This document shows, in pieces, positions 1 to 8,789 of a stretch of 64,000 nucleotides of DNA. Source of the DNA: Deltaproteobacteria bacterium (GTDB lineage Bacteria > Desulfobacterota > Desulfarculia > Desulfarculales > Desulfarculaceae); assembly GCA_020444165.1 (NCBI GenBank), contig JAHLLK010000014.1:1-64000 (forward strand), written 5' to 3'. Each line of letters starts with the position of its first letter. Within the stretch, counting starts at the first letter, position 1. The translations under genes were made by a program, and so were the position numbers. The notes beneath the pieces are model-generated. The model saw only the letters and a program-made list of their open reading frames with translations, was not told where the DNA came from and did no database searches.

Positions 1-2146
1 CGGCCCGGGCCAGGGCCGGGGCGTCGTTGATGCCGTCGCCCACCATGGCCACCAGGCGGCCGCTGCCGGCCAAGGCTTCCTGGGCGTGGCGCACCACTTC
101 TTCCTTGCGGTCGGGCAGCACCTCGGCCTCGATCTGGTCGATGCCCACCTGGGCGGCGATGGCCGCCGCGGCCAGGCGGTTGTCACCGGTGACCATCACC
201 GGGGTGAGGCCCAGGCCCTTCAGCTCGGCCACCGCGGCGGCGGCCTCGGGCTTGATCTGGTCGGCCACGGCCACCATGCCGACCAGGCGGTCCTCCACCG
301 CGGCCAGCATCACGGTCTTGCCCTGGCCGGCCAGGGCCTCGGCCCGGGCCAGCTCGTCCGGCCCGGCCAGGCCCAATTCGGCCAGCCAGGCGGGCTTGCC
401 CACCCGCACCAACTTCCCCGCCACCCGGGTTTCCACGCCCCGGCCGGTCACGGCCCGGAACTCCTCGGGCTCGGGCGGGGCCGCGCCCCGCTCCTTGGCC
501 CCGGCCACCACGGCCCGGGCCAGGGGGTGCTCGGAGCCGCTCTCGGCCCCGGCCACCAGGCTCAGTTCCTCTGGGCCGGCTCCGTTCAGGGCCACCCAAT
601 CGGTCAAAACCGGACGCCCCTGGGTGATGGTGCCGGTCTTGTCCAGCATGATGGTGCCGAGCCGGTGGGCCAGCTCCAGGGCCTCGCTGTTCTTGAACAG
701 GATGCCCAGGGAGGCGCCCTTGCCGGTGCCCACCATGATGGCCGTGGGAGTGGCCAGGCCGAGAGCGCAGGGGCAGGCAATGACCAACACCGCCACCATG
801 CGGATCATGGCCGGGGTGAACTGGCCCGTGCTGATCCACCAATAGGCCAGGGTGATGAGGGCCACGATGATGATGCCCGGCACGAACACCGCGGCCACCT
901 GGTCGGCCAGGCGCTGGATGGGCGGCCGGGAGCCCTGGGCCTGGCGCACCAGGCGGATGATCTGGGCCAGGGCGGTCTCGCCGCCCACCCCGGTGGCCTC
1001 CACGGTCAAGAGCCCCTCCTGGTTCACCGTGCCGCCAAAGACCCCGGCGCCCGGGGTCTTGTCCACCGGCAGGGACTCGCCGGTCATCATGGACTCGTCC
1101 ACCGCCGAGGCGCCCTTCACCACCGTCCCGTCCACCGGGATGCTCTCGCCGGGCTTGACCAACACCTTCTGGCCGGGCAGCACCGCCCCGGCCGGCACTT
1201 CCACCTCCTGGCCGTCCTCGGTGAGCAGCCGGGCCTTCTTGGGGGCCAGGTCCATGAGCTTGCGGATGGCCGCGCCGGCCTGGCCCTTGGCACGGGCCTC
1301 CAGCAGCTTGCCCAGCTTGATCAGGGTGATGATCATGGCCGAGGTCTCGAAATACACGTGCCCGCCCAGGCCGGGCAAGAGGAGCACGGCCAGGGAGTAG
1401 AAATAGGCCGTGGAGGAGCCCAGGGCCACCAGCACGTCCATGTTGGCGGCCAGGTTCTTGATGCTCTTGTACCCGCCCACGTAGTAGCCCCACCCGGTGT
1501 AGAACTGCACCGGGGTGGCCAGGGCCAAAAACAGCCAGTTCACCCAGGCGGCGTGGGACCAGGAGCCCAGGAAACCGAAATCGCGGCCCATGGACAGGAT
1601 GAACAGGGGCAGGGTGCAGGCCACGCCCACCCAGAAATAGCGCTTCTGGGCGGCCAGCTCGCGGTCGCGGGCGGCCTGCTCCTCGTCCACCGCGTCGCCG
1701 CCCTCCTTGGGCAGGACCAGTTGGTACCCGGCCTCGGACACGGCCCGGGCCATGTCCACCAGGGTCACCTGGCTGGGGTCGTACTCCACGGTGGCGGATT
1801 CGGTGCCGAAGTTGACCTTGGCCTCCTTGACCCCGGGCACCCGCTTGTTCAGGGTGCGTTCCACCGCCGCGGCGCAGCGGGCGCAGGTCATGCCCACCAC
1901 GGGCAGCTCCACGGTGGCCGAGGTCTGGGGCAGCACCAACTCGTAGCCGGCGTCCTTGACCGCCTGGGCGATCTTCACCAGGTCCACCTGGGCGGGGTCA
2001 TAGGTCAGGGTGGCGGACTCGGTGCCGAAGTTCACCGCCGCGTCATGGACCCCGGGCACCTTCTTGTTCAGGGTGCGTTCCACCGCCGCGGCGCAACGGG
2101 CACAGGTCATGCCCACCACGGGCAGCTCTACGCTTTGTTCGGGCAA
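1..2146 (-). CDS. copA: Copper-translocating P1B-type ATPase (CopA), partial at left edge
   Basis: Exports Cu(I) across the inner membrane. The visible 715 codons show two N-terminal HMA domains with CxxC pairs (C15/C18 and C88/C91, both MTCARC), the CPC membrane metal site (C458-P-C460), the phosphorylated aspartate in DKTGT (D502) and the hinge motif GDGIND (from G703). The last membrane segments lie beyond the window edge. I start it at a TTG (2144-2146) because GGGAGA sits about 7 bases upstream and no ATG is in frame there; this start is less certain than the family call. A CopZ-like gene precedes it on the same strand, so the pair probably forms one copper-efflux unit. Confidence 0.95.
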   Translation of the reverse strand, partial: MPEQSVELPVVGMTCARCAAAVERTLNKKVPGVHDAAVNFGTESATLTYDPAQVDLVKIAQAVKDAGYELVLPQTSATVELPVVGMTCARCAAAVERTLNKRVPGVKEAKVNFGTESATVEYDPSQVTLVDMARAVSEAGYQLVLPKEGGDAVDEEQAARDRELAAQKRYFWVGVACTLPLFILSMGRDFGFLGSWSHAAWVNWLFLALATPVQFYTGWGYYVGGYKSIKNLAANMDVLVALGSSTAYFYSLAVLLLPGLGGHVYFETSAMIITLIKLGKLLEARAKGQAGAAIRKLMDLAPKKARLLTEDGQEVEVPAGAVLPGQKVLVKPGESIPVDGTVVKGASAVDESMMTGESLPVDKTPGAGVFGGTVNQEGLLTVEATGVGGETALAQIIRLVRQAQGSRPPIQRLADQVAAVFVPGIIIVALITLAYWWISTGQFTPAMIRMVAVLVIACPCALGLATPTAIMVGTGKGASLGILFKNSEALELAHRLGTIMLDKTGTITQGRPVLTDWVALNGAGPEELSLVAGAESGSEHPLARAVVAGAKERGAAPPEPEEFRAVTGRGVETRVAGKLVRVGKPAWLAELGLAGPDELARAEALAGQGKTVMLAAVEDRLVGMVAVADQIKPEAAAAVAELKGLGLTPVMVTGDNRLAAAAIAAQVGIDQIEAEVLPDRKEEVVRHAQEALAGSGRLVAMVGDGINDAPALARA
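1691..2128 (-). repeat. Tandem duplication of the HMA metal-binding domain inside copA
   Basis: Two consecutive units of 219 bp (73 codons) each begin with GAGCTGCCCGTGGTGGGCAT on the minus strand. Their first roughly 80 bases are almost identical and they diverge more toward the C-terminal part of each domain. This points to a fairly recent in-frame duplication or gene conversion. Confidence 0.85.
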
Positions 2147-2294
2147 GGCAACATCTCCCGGGTTAAACAACTGAAACCAGGCAGGCGAAAAACCCGGCGC
2201 GGGGCTTCCCGCCCCGGGCCCGGCGGGCCGGCCAAGGCAACCAAGGTCCGACCCGGCCCTCCCCGTCCGCCAGCGGGCCGCGCTGGACAACGGT

Positions 2295-2328
2295 CCCCCC
2301 AAGCAAGCGGCTCCGCTTGCTTGGGGGG
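2295..2328. terminator. Strong 16-bp palindromic hairpin between copZ and copA
   Basis: CCCCCCAAGCAAGCGG is followed after two bases by its exact reverse complement. There is no T-run on either side, so it may stabilise or attenuate transcript between copZ and copA rather than act as a classical intrinsic terminator. A similar GCAAGC/GCTTGC hairpin is inserted in the repeat near 62.2 kb. Confidence 0.5.
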
Positions 2329-2427
2329 TCACGGAGGCCCGCTTCGTCCCTGGCAGGTCGGTCAATAAATCACGGTGGCCTGTGCCAAATAAATTAAGTA
2401 AAACAGCGGGTCACCGTGCAAGGTCCC

Positions 2428-2631
2428 TTATTGCGGGGGGTAGCCGGCGTCCTTCAGTACCGCCGCGATCTTGTCCCACTCGGCCGGAGCCTCCCACTCG
2501 AAGGTGACTACCTTGGTGTTGGGATCACCTTCCACCTTTTTCACGCCCGGCACGTCCATGGCCTCCCGCTTGATGTTCATCAGGCAGTGGCCGCAGCTCA
2601 TGTCGGGAATTTTCACGGTTTTGGTTTCCAT
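2428..2631 (-). CDS. copZ: Small heavy-metal-associated (HMA) domain protein, CopZ-like copper chaperone
   Basis: A 67-residue single HMA domain with the metal-binding motif MSCGHC near its N-terminus; proteins of this size carry Cu(I) in the cytoplasm and pass it to CopA. The ATG at 2629-2631 is preceded by GAGGAGAGAG at good spacing, so upstream in-frame ATG extensions are not needed. It lies upstream of copA on the same strand with about 280 bp and a hairpin between. The central His in place of the usual Ala/Ser of the CxxC loop is seen in some chaperones and may tune affinity. Copper specificity is inferred from the neighbour. Confidence 0.85.
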   Translation of the reverse strand: METKTVKIPDMSCGHCLMNIKREAMDVPGVKKVEGDPNTKVVTFEWEAPAEWDKIAAVLKDAGYPPQ

Positions 2632-2716
2632 TTTCTCTCTCCTCGCTGCAGTTAAACCCACGCTGCGTGTTGTTTTCTACGCTCCATTCCATCATAAGAC
2701 CTCCCTGGGGGGAGCG

Positions 2717-2731
2717 CCACCCGTGGGGGTA
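2717..2731. promoter_or_regulatory. Possible CsoR-type site upstream of copZ
   Basis: CCACCCGTGGGGGTA contains the same GGGGGTA half-site that forms the perfect operator in front of csoR at 30879-30896, and lies about 90 bp upstream of the copZ start. The second half is imperfect. Regulation of copZ-copA by the CsoR encoded 28 kb away is an inference from this match only. Confidence 0.25.
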
Positions 2732-2830
2732 TTTTCACAATCAGTGGGCGTGGATGCGCCTGGTCTGCTCATTTGGCCAAAACGCGGTAGAATACCCCGG
2801 GGCCGGGGAGCCCCCAGCCGGGGAGGGAAG

Positions 2831-4501
2831 ATGAGCCAGCCAGCAGGACAGACCAGCGCGCCGCCGCGGCCGAAGGCCGGCGGGACAACTCCCTCCTCCG
2901 GAGAGGCCCGCCGGTGGGCGCCCTGGGCCGAGTGGTTGGCTCCCCTGTGGCTGGTGCTGTTCCCGCTCCTCACCCGGCCCTTCAGCGGTCCCTATGACCT
3001 GGCCTACAAGTCCGACCCGGCCTATCCCTACCTGTTCAATGCCCTGAACATCCTGGCCGGGCAGATGCCGGGCCACACCGACCACCCGGGCACCCCGTTG
3101 CAGATGCTGGCCGGGGGGGTGGTGTGGCTCACCTGGGCGGTGCGCCGGCTGGCCGGCCAAGCCGGGGACCTGGCCGCGGCGGTGCTGGCCGACCCGGAAA
3201 CCTATTGCCTCGCCATCAACTTCACCCTGACCGTGCTGGCCGCCCTGGCCTGGAAGCTCCTGGCCCGGGTGATCCGGCGGGAGAGCGGCCAGCCCTGGCT
3301 GGGCCTGGTGGCGCAATTGGCCTTCCTGGGCTCCCAGACCCTGCTTTTGACCCTCACCCAGATCCGCACCGAGACCCTGCTGCTGTCCCTGGCCCCGCTG
3401 TACGCGGCGGCCTGGTGGAGCCTGACCACGGGAGCGGGCCGGGAGGCGGCGCGGCCCTGGGCCCGGGCCCTCTGGCTGGGCGCGTTGGCCGGCCTGGCCG
3501 CGGCCACCAAGATCACCTCGGCTCCCCTGTGGGCCTTCTTCCTCTTGCTGCCGGGCTGGGGCCCGCGGCTGGCGGCGGGCGGGGCGGCGGTGGGCGCCTT
3601 TGTCCTGGGCACCGCCCCCATCTGGCCCCAGTACCCCCGCATGTGGACCTGGTTCACGGACATCCTCACCCACTCGGGCCGTTACGGCGCGGGCGCGGGC
3701 CTGCTGCCCTCGCTGGGCGAGCTGGCCGCCAACCTGGGGGCCATCCTGCGGGCCGAGCCGCTGTTGCCGGTGACCCTGGGTCTGGCGGCGGCGGCCCTGA
3801 TCCTGACCTGGCAGCGGGAGGGCTTCCGCCGGGCCTGGCAGGGGGACGGGAGAGCCCTGGCCCTGGGCCTGGTGGTGGTGGGGTTCCAGATCCTCCTGGT
3901 CATGAAGCACTACGGGCTCCGCTACCTGGTGCCGGCGCTCCTGATCTGCCCGCCCATCCTGGCCCTGGCCTGGCGCACGGCCGCCCCCTCCCTGGCCCGG
4001 GCCGGGGCTAACCTGCGGGCCCGGGCCGGGTTGGGCCTGGCCGCCCTGGTCCTCTTGGCGGGTTCCGCGCTTTGGGCCTGGTACGACAACGAGCTGTCCC
4101 TGGCCCAGACCTACCAGGCCCAGCAACGGCTGGAAGAGCTGGCCCAGCGCCAGGGCTGCCGCATCATTCCCTATTACGTGTACTCCGGCCGGGAGTTCGC
4201 CCTCTATCTGGGCGACCGTTACTCCCGCTTCACCCAGGACGCCCTGTTGGCCCGGATGTATCCGGACTACCGGGAGTTCAACGCCTGGCGGGGGGAGTTC
4301 ACCCGCTTCGGCGGGGCGGTGGACCCGGGGGAGATGCGGGCGTGGCTGGCTCGGGGGGAGAAGCTGTGCCTCTTGGGCTCCTACGACTTCCCGGCCCCGC
4401 CGGGGATGGACCTGGAGCCCCTGGGCCGGGAGGGCATGATGAAGTTGTGGCGGATCACGTCCGTGGGACCGGCGAGGAGGCCGGCGCCGTCCCAGAAATG
4501 A
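2831..4501 (+). CDS. Multi-pass membrane protein, probable GT-C-type glycosyltransferase
   Basis: The 556-residue protein has a short polar N-terminus, about ten hydrophobic segments and a soluble C-terminal tail from about residue 430. After the first membrane segment comes an acidic loop (DLAYKSDPAYPYLFN) followed by GHTDHPGTPLQ, reminiscent of the catalytic first periplasmic loop of ArnT/PMT-like enzymes that transfer sugars from lipid carriers. The ATG at 2831 has GGGAGGGAAG directly upstream; the open frame extends further left but would run antisense through copZ. It ends 11 bp before the convergent UroD-like gene. Substrate unknown; the family call rests on topology and the loop. Confidence 0.6.
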   Translation: MSQPAGQTSAPPRPKAGGTTPSSGEARRWAPWAEWLAPLWLVLFPLLTRPFSGPYDLAYKSDPAYPYLFNALNILAGQMPGHTDHPGTPLQMLAGGVVWLTWAVRRLAGQAGDLAAAVLADPETYCLAINFTLTVLAALAWKLLARVIRRESGQPWLGLVAQLAFLGSQTLLLTLTQIRTETLLLSLAPLYAAAWWSLTTGAGREAARPWARALWLGALAGLAAATKITSAPLWAFFLLLPGWGPRLAAGGAAVGAFVLGTAPIWPQYPRMWTWFTDILTHSGRYGAGAGLLPSLGELAANLGAILRAEPLLPVTLGLAAAALILTWQREGFRRAWQGDGRALALGLVVVGFQILLVMKHYGLRYLVPALLICPPILALAWRTAAPSLARAGANLRARAGLGLAALVLLAGSALWAWYDNELSLAQTYQAQQRLEELAQRQGCRIIPYYVYSGREFALYLGDRYSRFTQDALLARMYPDYREFNAWRGEFTRFGGAVDPGEMRAWLARGEKLCLLGSYDFPAPPGMDLEPLGREGMMKLWRITSVGPARRPAPSQK

Positions 4502-4511
4502 ACCCCCAGGA

Positions 4512-5501
4512 TCAGGCCCGCACGGCTTCCAGGAACGCGGCGATGTTCTCCATTTTGGCCGGGGGGTAGATGTCCGAGGGCGGCAGCACCACGTCGACTC
4601 CGGCTTCCCGGGCCTGGCGCACGGCCTGGCGCACCTCGTCCGGGGTGGCTTCGGACAGCATGGTGTAGGACCCGGCCACCGCGGCCAGGGGCAGGTCCGG
4701 GGGCACCGCGGCCCGCACCTTGGCCAGGTCCGCGGCCTGGTCCACCCCCAGGGCGTCGGGGCCGCACTCCAGCATCAGCTCCAGGAACTTGTCCGTGTTG
4801 CCGGTGATCGACAGCATGTGCGGGACCCGCCGCCCGGCCAACAGCTCTTGCAGGTGCTCCAGCACCAGCTTGCGGAACAGCCGGGGCGAGATGGCCGTGG
4901 CCCCGCCTTCCTCCACCATCACGTAGTCGGCCCCGGCCGCCTCATACAGGCTGCGGAGTTCGGCCAAAAGCCGGGTCAGCCGAGCCAGGATGCCCGTGAC
5001 CGCCGCGGGGTCCTTCAGGGTCATCACGAACATCTGGTCCAGGTCCATGACCTGCCCGGCCAGGGTAAAGGGCCCGGGCAGGAAGGCCCCCACCGCGGCC
5101 CGGCCCGCTGCGGCCTTGACCCGGGCCAGGGCGTCCAGGATCTGGGGCAGCCGGCCCTGCCGGGCCAGGTCCGCGGGGATCACCACGTCCTCGGGGCGGG
5201 CCACCGGCCGATTGCCCACCGTGGGGTAGACCGGCACCCCCTCCACCTCGGGGTGATAGTTCACCGGCGCCCCCAGGATTTCGGCCTCCACGTTCAGGTC
5301 ATAGGGCAGCACCGTGGAATCGAAGCCCAGCTCCAGGTTGGATCGGGCGGCGGCGGCCATGGTGGGGGCTTCGCGCAGGATGTCCGCGAAGCGCCAGCCC
5401 TCGTCCCACATGCGGCGGATGCACAAAAAGGCCGCCGAGCAGAAAGCCGGCCGGGCGCCCCGGCGATGGCGGTCCAAGAGTTCCTGGAAGGGGTTGGCCA
5501 C
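4512..5501 (-). CDS. Uroporphyrinogen decarboxylase / MtaA-type methyltransferase family protein
   Basis: A 329-residue TIM-barrel protein of the UroD superfamily. The segments EVEGVPVYPTVG, GPFTLAGQVMDLDQ, YVMVEEGGATAISP and the C-terminal ADLAKVRAAVPPDLPLAAV and VVLPPSDIYPP pattern resemble MtaA/MtbA-like corrinoid methyltransferases more than haem-pathway HemE. Such proteins move methyl groups between corrinoid proteins and a thiol or tetrahydrofolate. Start is GTG at 5499-5501 with AAGGA nine bases upstream. No corrinoid protein or partner methyltransferase is adjacent, so substrate and partner are unknown. Confidence 0.75.
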   Translation of the reverse strand: MANPFQELLDRHRRGARPAFCSAAFLCIRRMWDEGWRFADILREAPTMAAAARSNLELGFDSTVLPYDLNVEAEILGAPVNYHPEVEGVPVYPTVGNRPVARPEDVVIPADLARQGRLPQILDALARVKAAAGRAAVGAFLPGPFTLAGQVMDLDQMFVMTLKDPAAVTGILARLTRLLAELRSLYEAAGADYVMVEEGGATAISPRLFRKLVLEHLQELLAGRRVPHMLSITGNTDKFLELMLECGPDALGVDQAADLAKVRAAVPPDLPLAAVAGSYTMLSEATPDEVRQAVRQAREAGVDVVLPPSDIYPPAKMENIAAFLEAVRA

Positions 5502-5576
5502 GGCAGAGATCCTTTCGGGTGGGGAGAAGGCCCCGGGCCGCCCGGTTGGAGCGGCCGGCAGGGGAGTAGCGAGACC

Positions 5577-6539
5577 TCAGGTCTGCAATTCCGGCGGTTC
5601 CGAAACGGTGAGGTTGTAGAGTTTCAAGAAATCACGATAACCGATCAGGGGTTCGCCATCATACTGCATGTAGACAGCCTGGGCCGGGCAGTTGTTCAGG
5701 CAGCCGAAACACAGGACGCAGGCTTGCCGGTCCACGGCATAATCAGATAAATCAATGGCGTTGGCTGGACATTGGTCCACACAGGCGCCGCACTGAATAC
5801 ATTTGTTTTTGTCGAGGTAATGTTGCTCGATTGATTTCTTGGTCCAATAAATTGGGCCCATATAGGTCAATATTTCCCGCATGGTCAATCGTTTGGCAAA
5901 AGCGGGATTGTCCCCCCGGTCAACCTTGGCCAGGATGTAGCCGGCATATTCCCTGACTCTTGCAAAGGTTTCCTGGTCGGGCAGATGCCGGGCGTTCCAG
6001 GTGGCTTCCTTGACCTTGCCTCCGGCCCAGGAGAGCGGATAGGTGCCCAGGTTCATGAAGGCGGTTTGGGCCACGGGCACGCCGCGCTTTTCCGTCAGGC
6101 GCTCCAGGATGGAGCAGGCGGCATTGTGCTGGTTGCCTTCCGGTCCGCCAAAAGTTACATAGGCGGCCACGGCGGCGCCGGCCAGATCGGGCAGGGACCG
6201 AATCCAGTCCTGCACATAAGCGGGGGAGTCATAATAGAAAACAGGGGAACCGATTACTAGCAGGTCGTAATTGGGGATATTGCTCAGATCGATTGATTTT
6301 AAATTGCCAGCATCTACTTTCACGCCATGCGCCTGGAGGGTGGCGGTCAACAACCTGCCAGCCCGGGCGGTGTTGCCGGTCTGACTATACCAAGCCACCA
6401 AAGCTATTTTTACTTGCCTGGTTTTCAGGGGAACGCTCGCCTTGATCTTGCTCATGTATTCGCAACTTGTGGTGGCGGGAACGGCCAGGGCCAAAGCGGC
6501 AAGGGCGCCTTTTTTCAATATTGACCTGCGATTTTCCAT
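5577..6539 (-). CDS. Exported flavodoxin-[4Fe-4S] ferredoxin fusion (EFR1-like) with Tat/lipoprotein-type leader
   Basis: The 320-residue protein has three parts. The leader (about 1-26) carries RRSILKKG, a hydrophobic stretch and TTSC, resembling a twin-arginine lipoprotein signal. A flavodoxin-like FMN domain (about 45-190) contains the phosphate loop YSQTGNT. The C-terminus carries two [4Fe-4S] motifs, CIQCGACVDQCP and CVLCFGCLNNCP. Flavodoxin-ferredoxin fusions are normally cytoplasmic electron carriers, so export with both cofactors would need Tat. An ATG 18 bases further up is out of frame. Partner unknown; codon use and base composition look somewhat less GC-rich than the neighbours. 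Confidence 0.8.
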   Translation of the reverse strand: MENRRSILKKGALAALALAVPATTSCEYMSKIKASVPLKTRQVKIALVAWYSQTGNTARAGRLLTATLQAHGVKVDAGNLKSIDLSNIPNYDLLVIGSPVFYYDSPAYVQDWIRSLPDLAGAAVAAYVTFGGPEGNQHNAACSILERLTEKRGVPVAQTAFMNLGTYPLSWAGGKVKEATWNARHLPDQETFARVREYAGYILAKVDRGDNPAFAKRLTMREILTYMGPIYWTKKSIEQHYLDKNKCIQCGACVDQCPANAIDLSDYAVDRQACVLCFGCLNNCPAQAVYMQYDGEPLIGYRDFLKLYNLTVSEPPELQT

Positions 6540-6674
6540 AAGGCCGATCCTGGTCCATAATTGTCTTTAAAGGGGCGCTGTTTCCCCCTATATTACGCAA
6601 CTTTATCGCCAGGCCGCGAGGGAAAAACCACCCCGTTCAGGAGCAACGCCCAGACCCTCGGCCGGCCGGAGAAA

Positions 6675-6702
6675 CCCGCCAAGCCCCGGGAGGCTTGGCG
6701 GG
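6675..6702 (-). terminator. Intrinsic terminator of the multi-cluster [4Fe-4S] gene
   Basis: A perfect 11-bp stem (CCCGCCAAGCC with six-base loop and GGCTTGGCGGG) lies 25 bases past the stop codon of the 6728-7825 gene. On the minus strand it is followed by a short TTTCT run. Confidence 0.6.
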
Positions 6703-6727
6703 CTCTAGCCAGTAAAATCCAAGGTTC

Positions 6728-7825
6728 CTAGAGCCTTTGGTGGCGCTCCAGCTTGGCGGTCAGCTCGGCCCGGGCCTGGACCCTGGCCTTCATGGCCTCC
6801 ATGGGGTTGGCCGGCACGCGGGGCTGCTGGCTGTCCGGCTTCCTCACCAGGGAGAGCGCCTCGGTGGGGCAGGTGGAGACGCACAGGCCGCAGCCGATGC
6901 AGCGCTCGGCCAAGACCCGCACCTGGTCGTCCTCCACCACCAGGGCCTCCATCTGGCAGCGCTCCAGGCAGGTCTCGCAGCCGATGCAGGCCTCCACGTC
7001 GGCAGCCACCACAAAAGGCGTGCTGGCCCGCTCGGCCGGGGACGGGTGGCGCTTCAGGCTCAACAGCGCCTGGCAGCAGTCGCCGCAGCAGCAGCAGATA
7101 TTGGTGATGTCCTGGCTGTTGCTGGGCTGCAGCACCAGGCCGGCCTCGTCGGCCGACTTCAGGATGTTGCGGGCCTCGTCGGCCGTGATCATGCGGCCCA
7201 GCTGGTTCCGCTCGTAGTAGTCCGCCCCCCAGCCGAAGACCAGGCAGGTCTCCAACGGCTTGTCGCAGCCCCCGCCCTTGATCTGGTGCTCCTTGCGGCA
7301 GATGCAGGGCGCCACCAGGATCTTCTTCTGGCCTTGGATCAGCTTCTCGGCTTCCTCGTAGGCCAGGATGGGGGTGTCGGTGGCCAGGCTCCGGCCCACC
7401 GGGATGGTGCGGAGCTGGGGCATGGTGTCAAAGGCGGTCTGGGTGAGGTAGGGGAAGTACTCGTCGGTGAGCGCGATGAACTCGGGGTCCAGGTCGTTCA
7501 GGTGGTATTCCCAGATGCCCACCACGAACTGGGAGGCCATGAAGGCCGGGGGCCGCTCGCCGGTCTCGATGCTGAAGATGAGGCCTTTCCGGGCCATCTC
7601 CAGGAGCTTGGGCAGGGTCTCTTCCGCCGGGAGCCCCGCGCGCTCGGCAATGACCTCGGCCGGCTCCAGCTTCAGGCGGAGCGCCTGGGCCAGGGCGGCC
7701 TCCTCCGGGGTGAACAGCCGCTCCAGAATACGGATTTCCACCCCGCTTTCCGTGGCGGGATAGCCGCCGGGCAGGCGGTCCAGGTGCTCCCTCAATCCTT
7801 GGTAAACGTCCTGCATGGTCTCCAT
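6728..7825 (-). CDS. Cysteine-rich multi-[4Fe-4S] protein
   Basis: A 365-residue protein. Residues 1-90 look helical (ATESGVEIRILERLFTPEEA, possibly winged-helix-like). The middle has CICRKEHQ followed by a further cysteine pair and then CCCCGDCC, unusual clustered cysteines. The C-terminus has two ferredoxin motifs, CIGCETCLERC and CIGCGLCVSTCP. It is probably an electron-transfer protein of anaerobes; the partner is unknown. The frame stays open far upstream through the marR gene, but protein-like sequence begins here. ATG at 7825 or 7816 are both possible; the second has GGAGA just upstream. The MarR gene lies 134 bp upstream on the same strand and may control it. Confidence 0.75.
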   Translation of the reverse strand: METMQDVYQGLREHLDRLPGGYPATESGVEIRILERLFTPEEAALAQALRLKLEPAEVIAERAGLPAEETLPKLLEMARKGLIFSIETGERPPAFMASQFVVGIWEYHLNDLDPEFIALTDEYFPYLTQTAFDTMPQLRTIPVGRSLATDTPILAYEEAEKLIQGQKKILVAPCICRKEHQIKGGGCDKPLETCLVFGWGADYYERNQLGRMITADEARNILKSADEAGLVLQPSNSQDITNICCCCGDCCQALLSLKRHPSPAERASTPFVVAADVEACIGCETCLERCQMEALVVEDDQVRVLAERCIGCGLCVSTCPTEALSLVRKPDSQQPRVPANPMEAMKARVQARAELTAKLERHQRL

Positions 7826-7959
7826 CCTGGTTAAGGTTTGGGGCCGCCGGGGCGCCGGTCGGGCCGGGGCTCCCGGATAAGGTGTAGTTGCACTTATTTC
7901 CTTAAAAAAACACCGGAAATCGCGGGGACGAACTTCCTCTGGCGCTTCCCGGCGGATAC

Positions 7960-8403
7960 CTACAGCTTCTTGGCCACGGTGTGCAGCCCGGACAACAATC
8001 CCTCCCAATTGCCGGGCCCCACCGCCTCCACCACCTCGGCCTGGGCCTTTTCCCACAACGGCAGGGAACGACTGAGTATTTCCACTCCTTGGGGGGTCAC
8101 GTTGACCCGGCGTTCCCGACGGTCCTCGCCTTGCTCCAGGGTAATCAGTTCCATCTGCTCCAACACCGCCAGATTGCGGGTCAAGGTGGTTCGTTCCATG
8201 CCCAGAATGGAGGCTATTTGGGTGAGCAACATGCCTTCGTAATGATAAGCCACCATGAGCACGGAAAACTGGGTGGACTTGAGCCCCAACTCCCGCAGAT
8301 GGCGGTCGAAGAGCTGGGTCACCAGCCGGGCGGCGCGCCGCAGGTTGAAGCAGGCGCAATTGCGGCCGATTTCCTTGCGCAGTTTAGCGTCGGTAATATC
8401 CAT
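7960..8403 (-). CDS. MarR-family transcriptional regulator
   Basis: A 147-residue winged-helix repressor. The recognition region reads LTQIASILGMERTTLTRNLAVLEQ, followed by the beta-wing with EDRRERRVNVTPQG, the family signature. I start it at ATG 8401-8403. An in-frame ATG 48 bases upstream would place the -10 region and a perfect palindrome inside the coding sequence, so it is unlikely. The cysteine pair NCACF near residue 15 could be a redox or metal switch, which is inference. Likely autoregulated, and it may control the adjacent Fe-S gene. Confidence 0.88.
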   Translation of the reverse strand: MDITDAKLRKEIGRNCACFNLRRAARLVTQLFDRHLRELGLKSTQFSVLMVAYHYEGMLLTQIASILGMERTTLTRNLAVLEQMELITLEQGEDRRERRVNVTPQGVEILSRSLPLWEKAQAEVVEAVGPGNWEGLLSGLHTVAKKL

Positions 8404-8426
8404 GGCGGCCTCGTTCAGGTGGAAAG

Positions 8427-8456
8427 AGTGTATATACACTTTTGCCTTCATGTCAA
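8427..8456 (-). promoter_or_regulatory. marR promoter overlapped by a palindromic operator
   Basis: On the minus strand a consensus TTGACA (8451-8456) is followed at 14 to 18 bases by TATATA/TACACT, which sits inside the perfect 14-bp palindrome AGTGTATATACACT (8427-8440). The arrangement suits repression by the MarR protein made from this transcript. Confidence 0.7.
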
Positions 8457-8789
8457 GTTTTTTCCCCGTTCCGACCCGACCCGCCGCGACTGTTTTGGGG
8501 TTGTTGCGGAATTGAGATTCCGGTGACGATTAAGGCATGGATTCCGAAACATGGATCATGCTAATATTGCTTTCACAATTGGATTAAATCAGCTCGCCGC
8601 CGGTTCGGTTGCCTACGGCCGGTGCCCGCGCGAGACGGACCGGAGGCTGCCGGGACCTGGCCTCGCCCCGCTGGGAAATCTCCAGATTCCCCTGAAACCA
8701 GACAGGATAATCGGCCCCCCCAAGGAAGGAACCAACGCCCACCAGCCAGCTGAAACATACCCTGCCACCTGGACAGCCGGAGGAGAGCC
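8457..8789. other. Intergenic region between marR and the chemoreceptor
   Basis: About 330 bp with no convincing gene. It holds the upstream part of the marR promoter and a small hairpin near 8680-8698 (GGGAAATC/GATTCCCC). No clear promoter for the chemoreceptor and no recognisable riboswitch was seen. Confidence 0.5.

Noticed and set aside
86..2368. Long open frame (760 codons) on the plus strand across copA and its upstream region
   Set aside because: It is antisense to a P-type ATPase with all catalytic motifs. Its translation is His/Gly/Leu-rich low-complexity sequence, a typical artefact of high-GC third positions.
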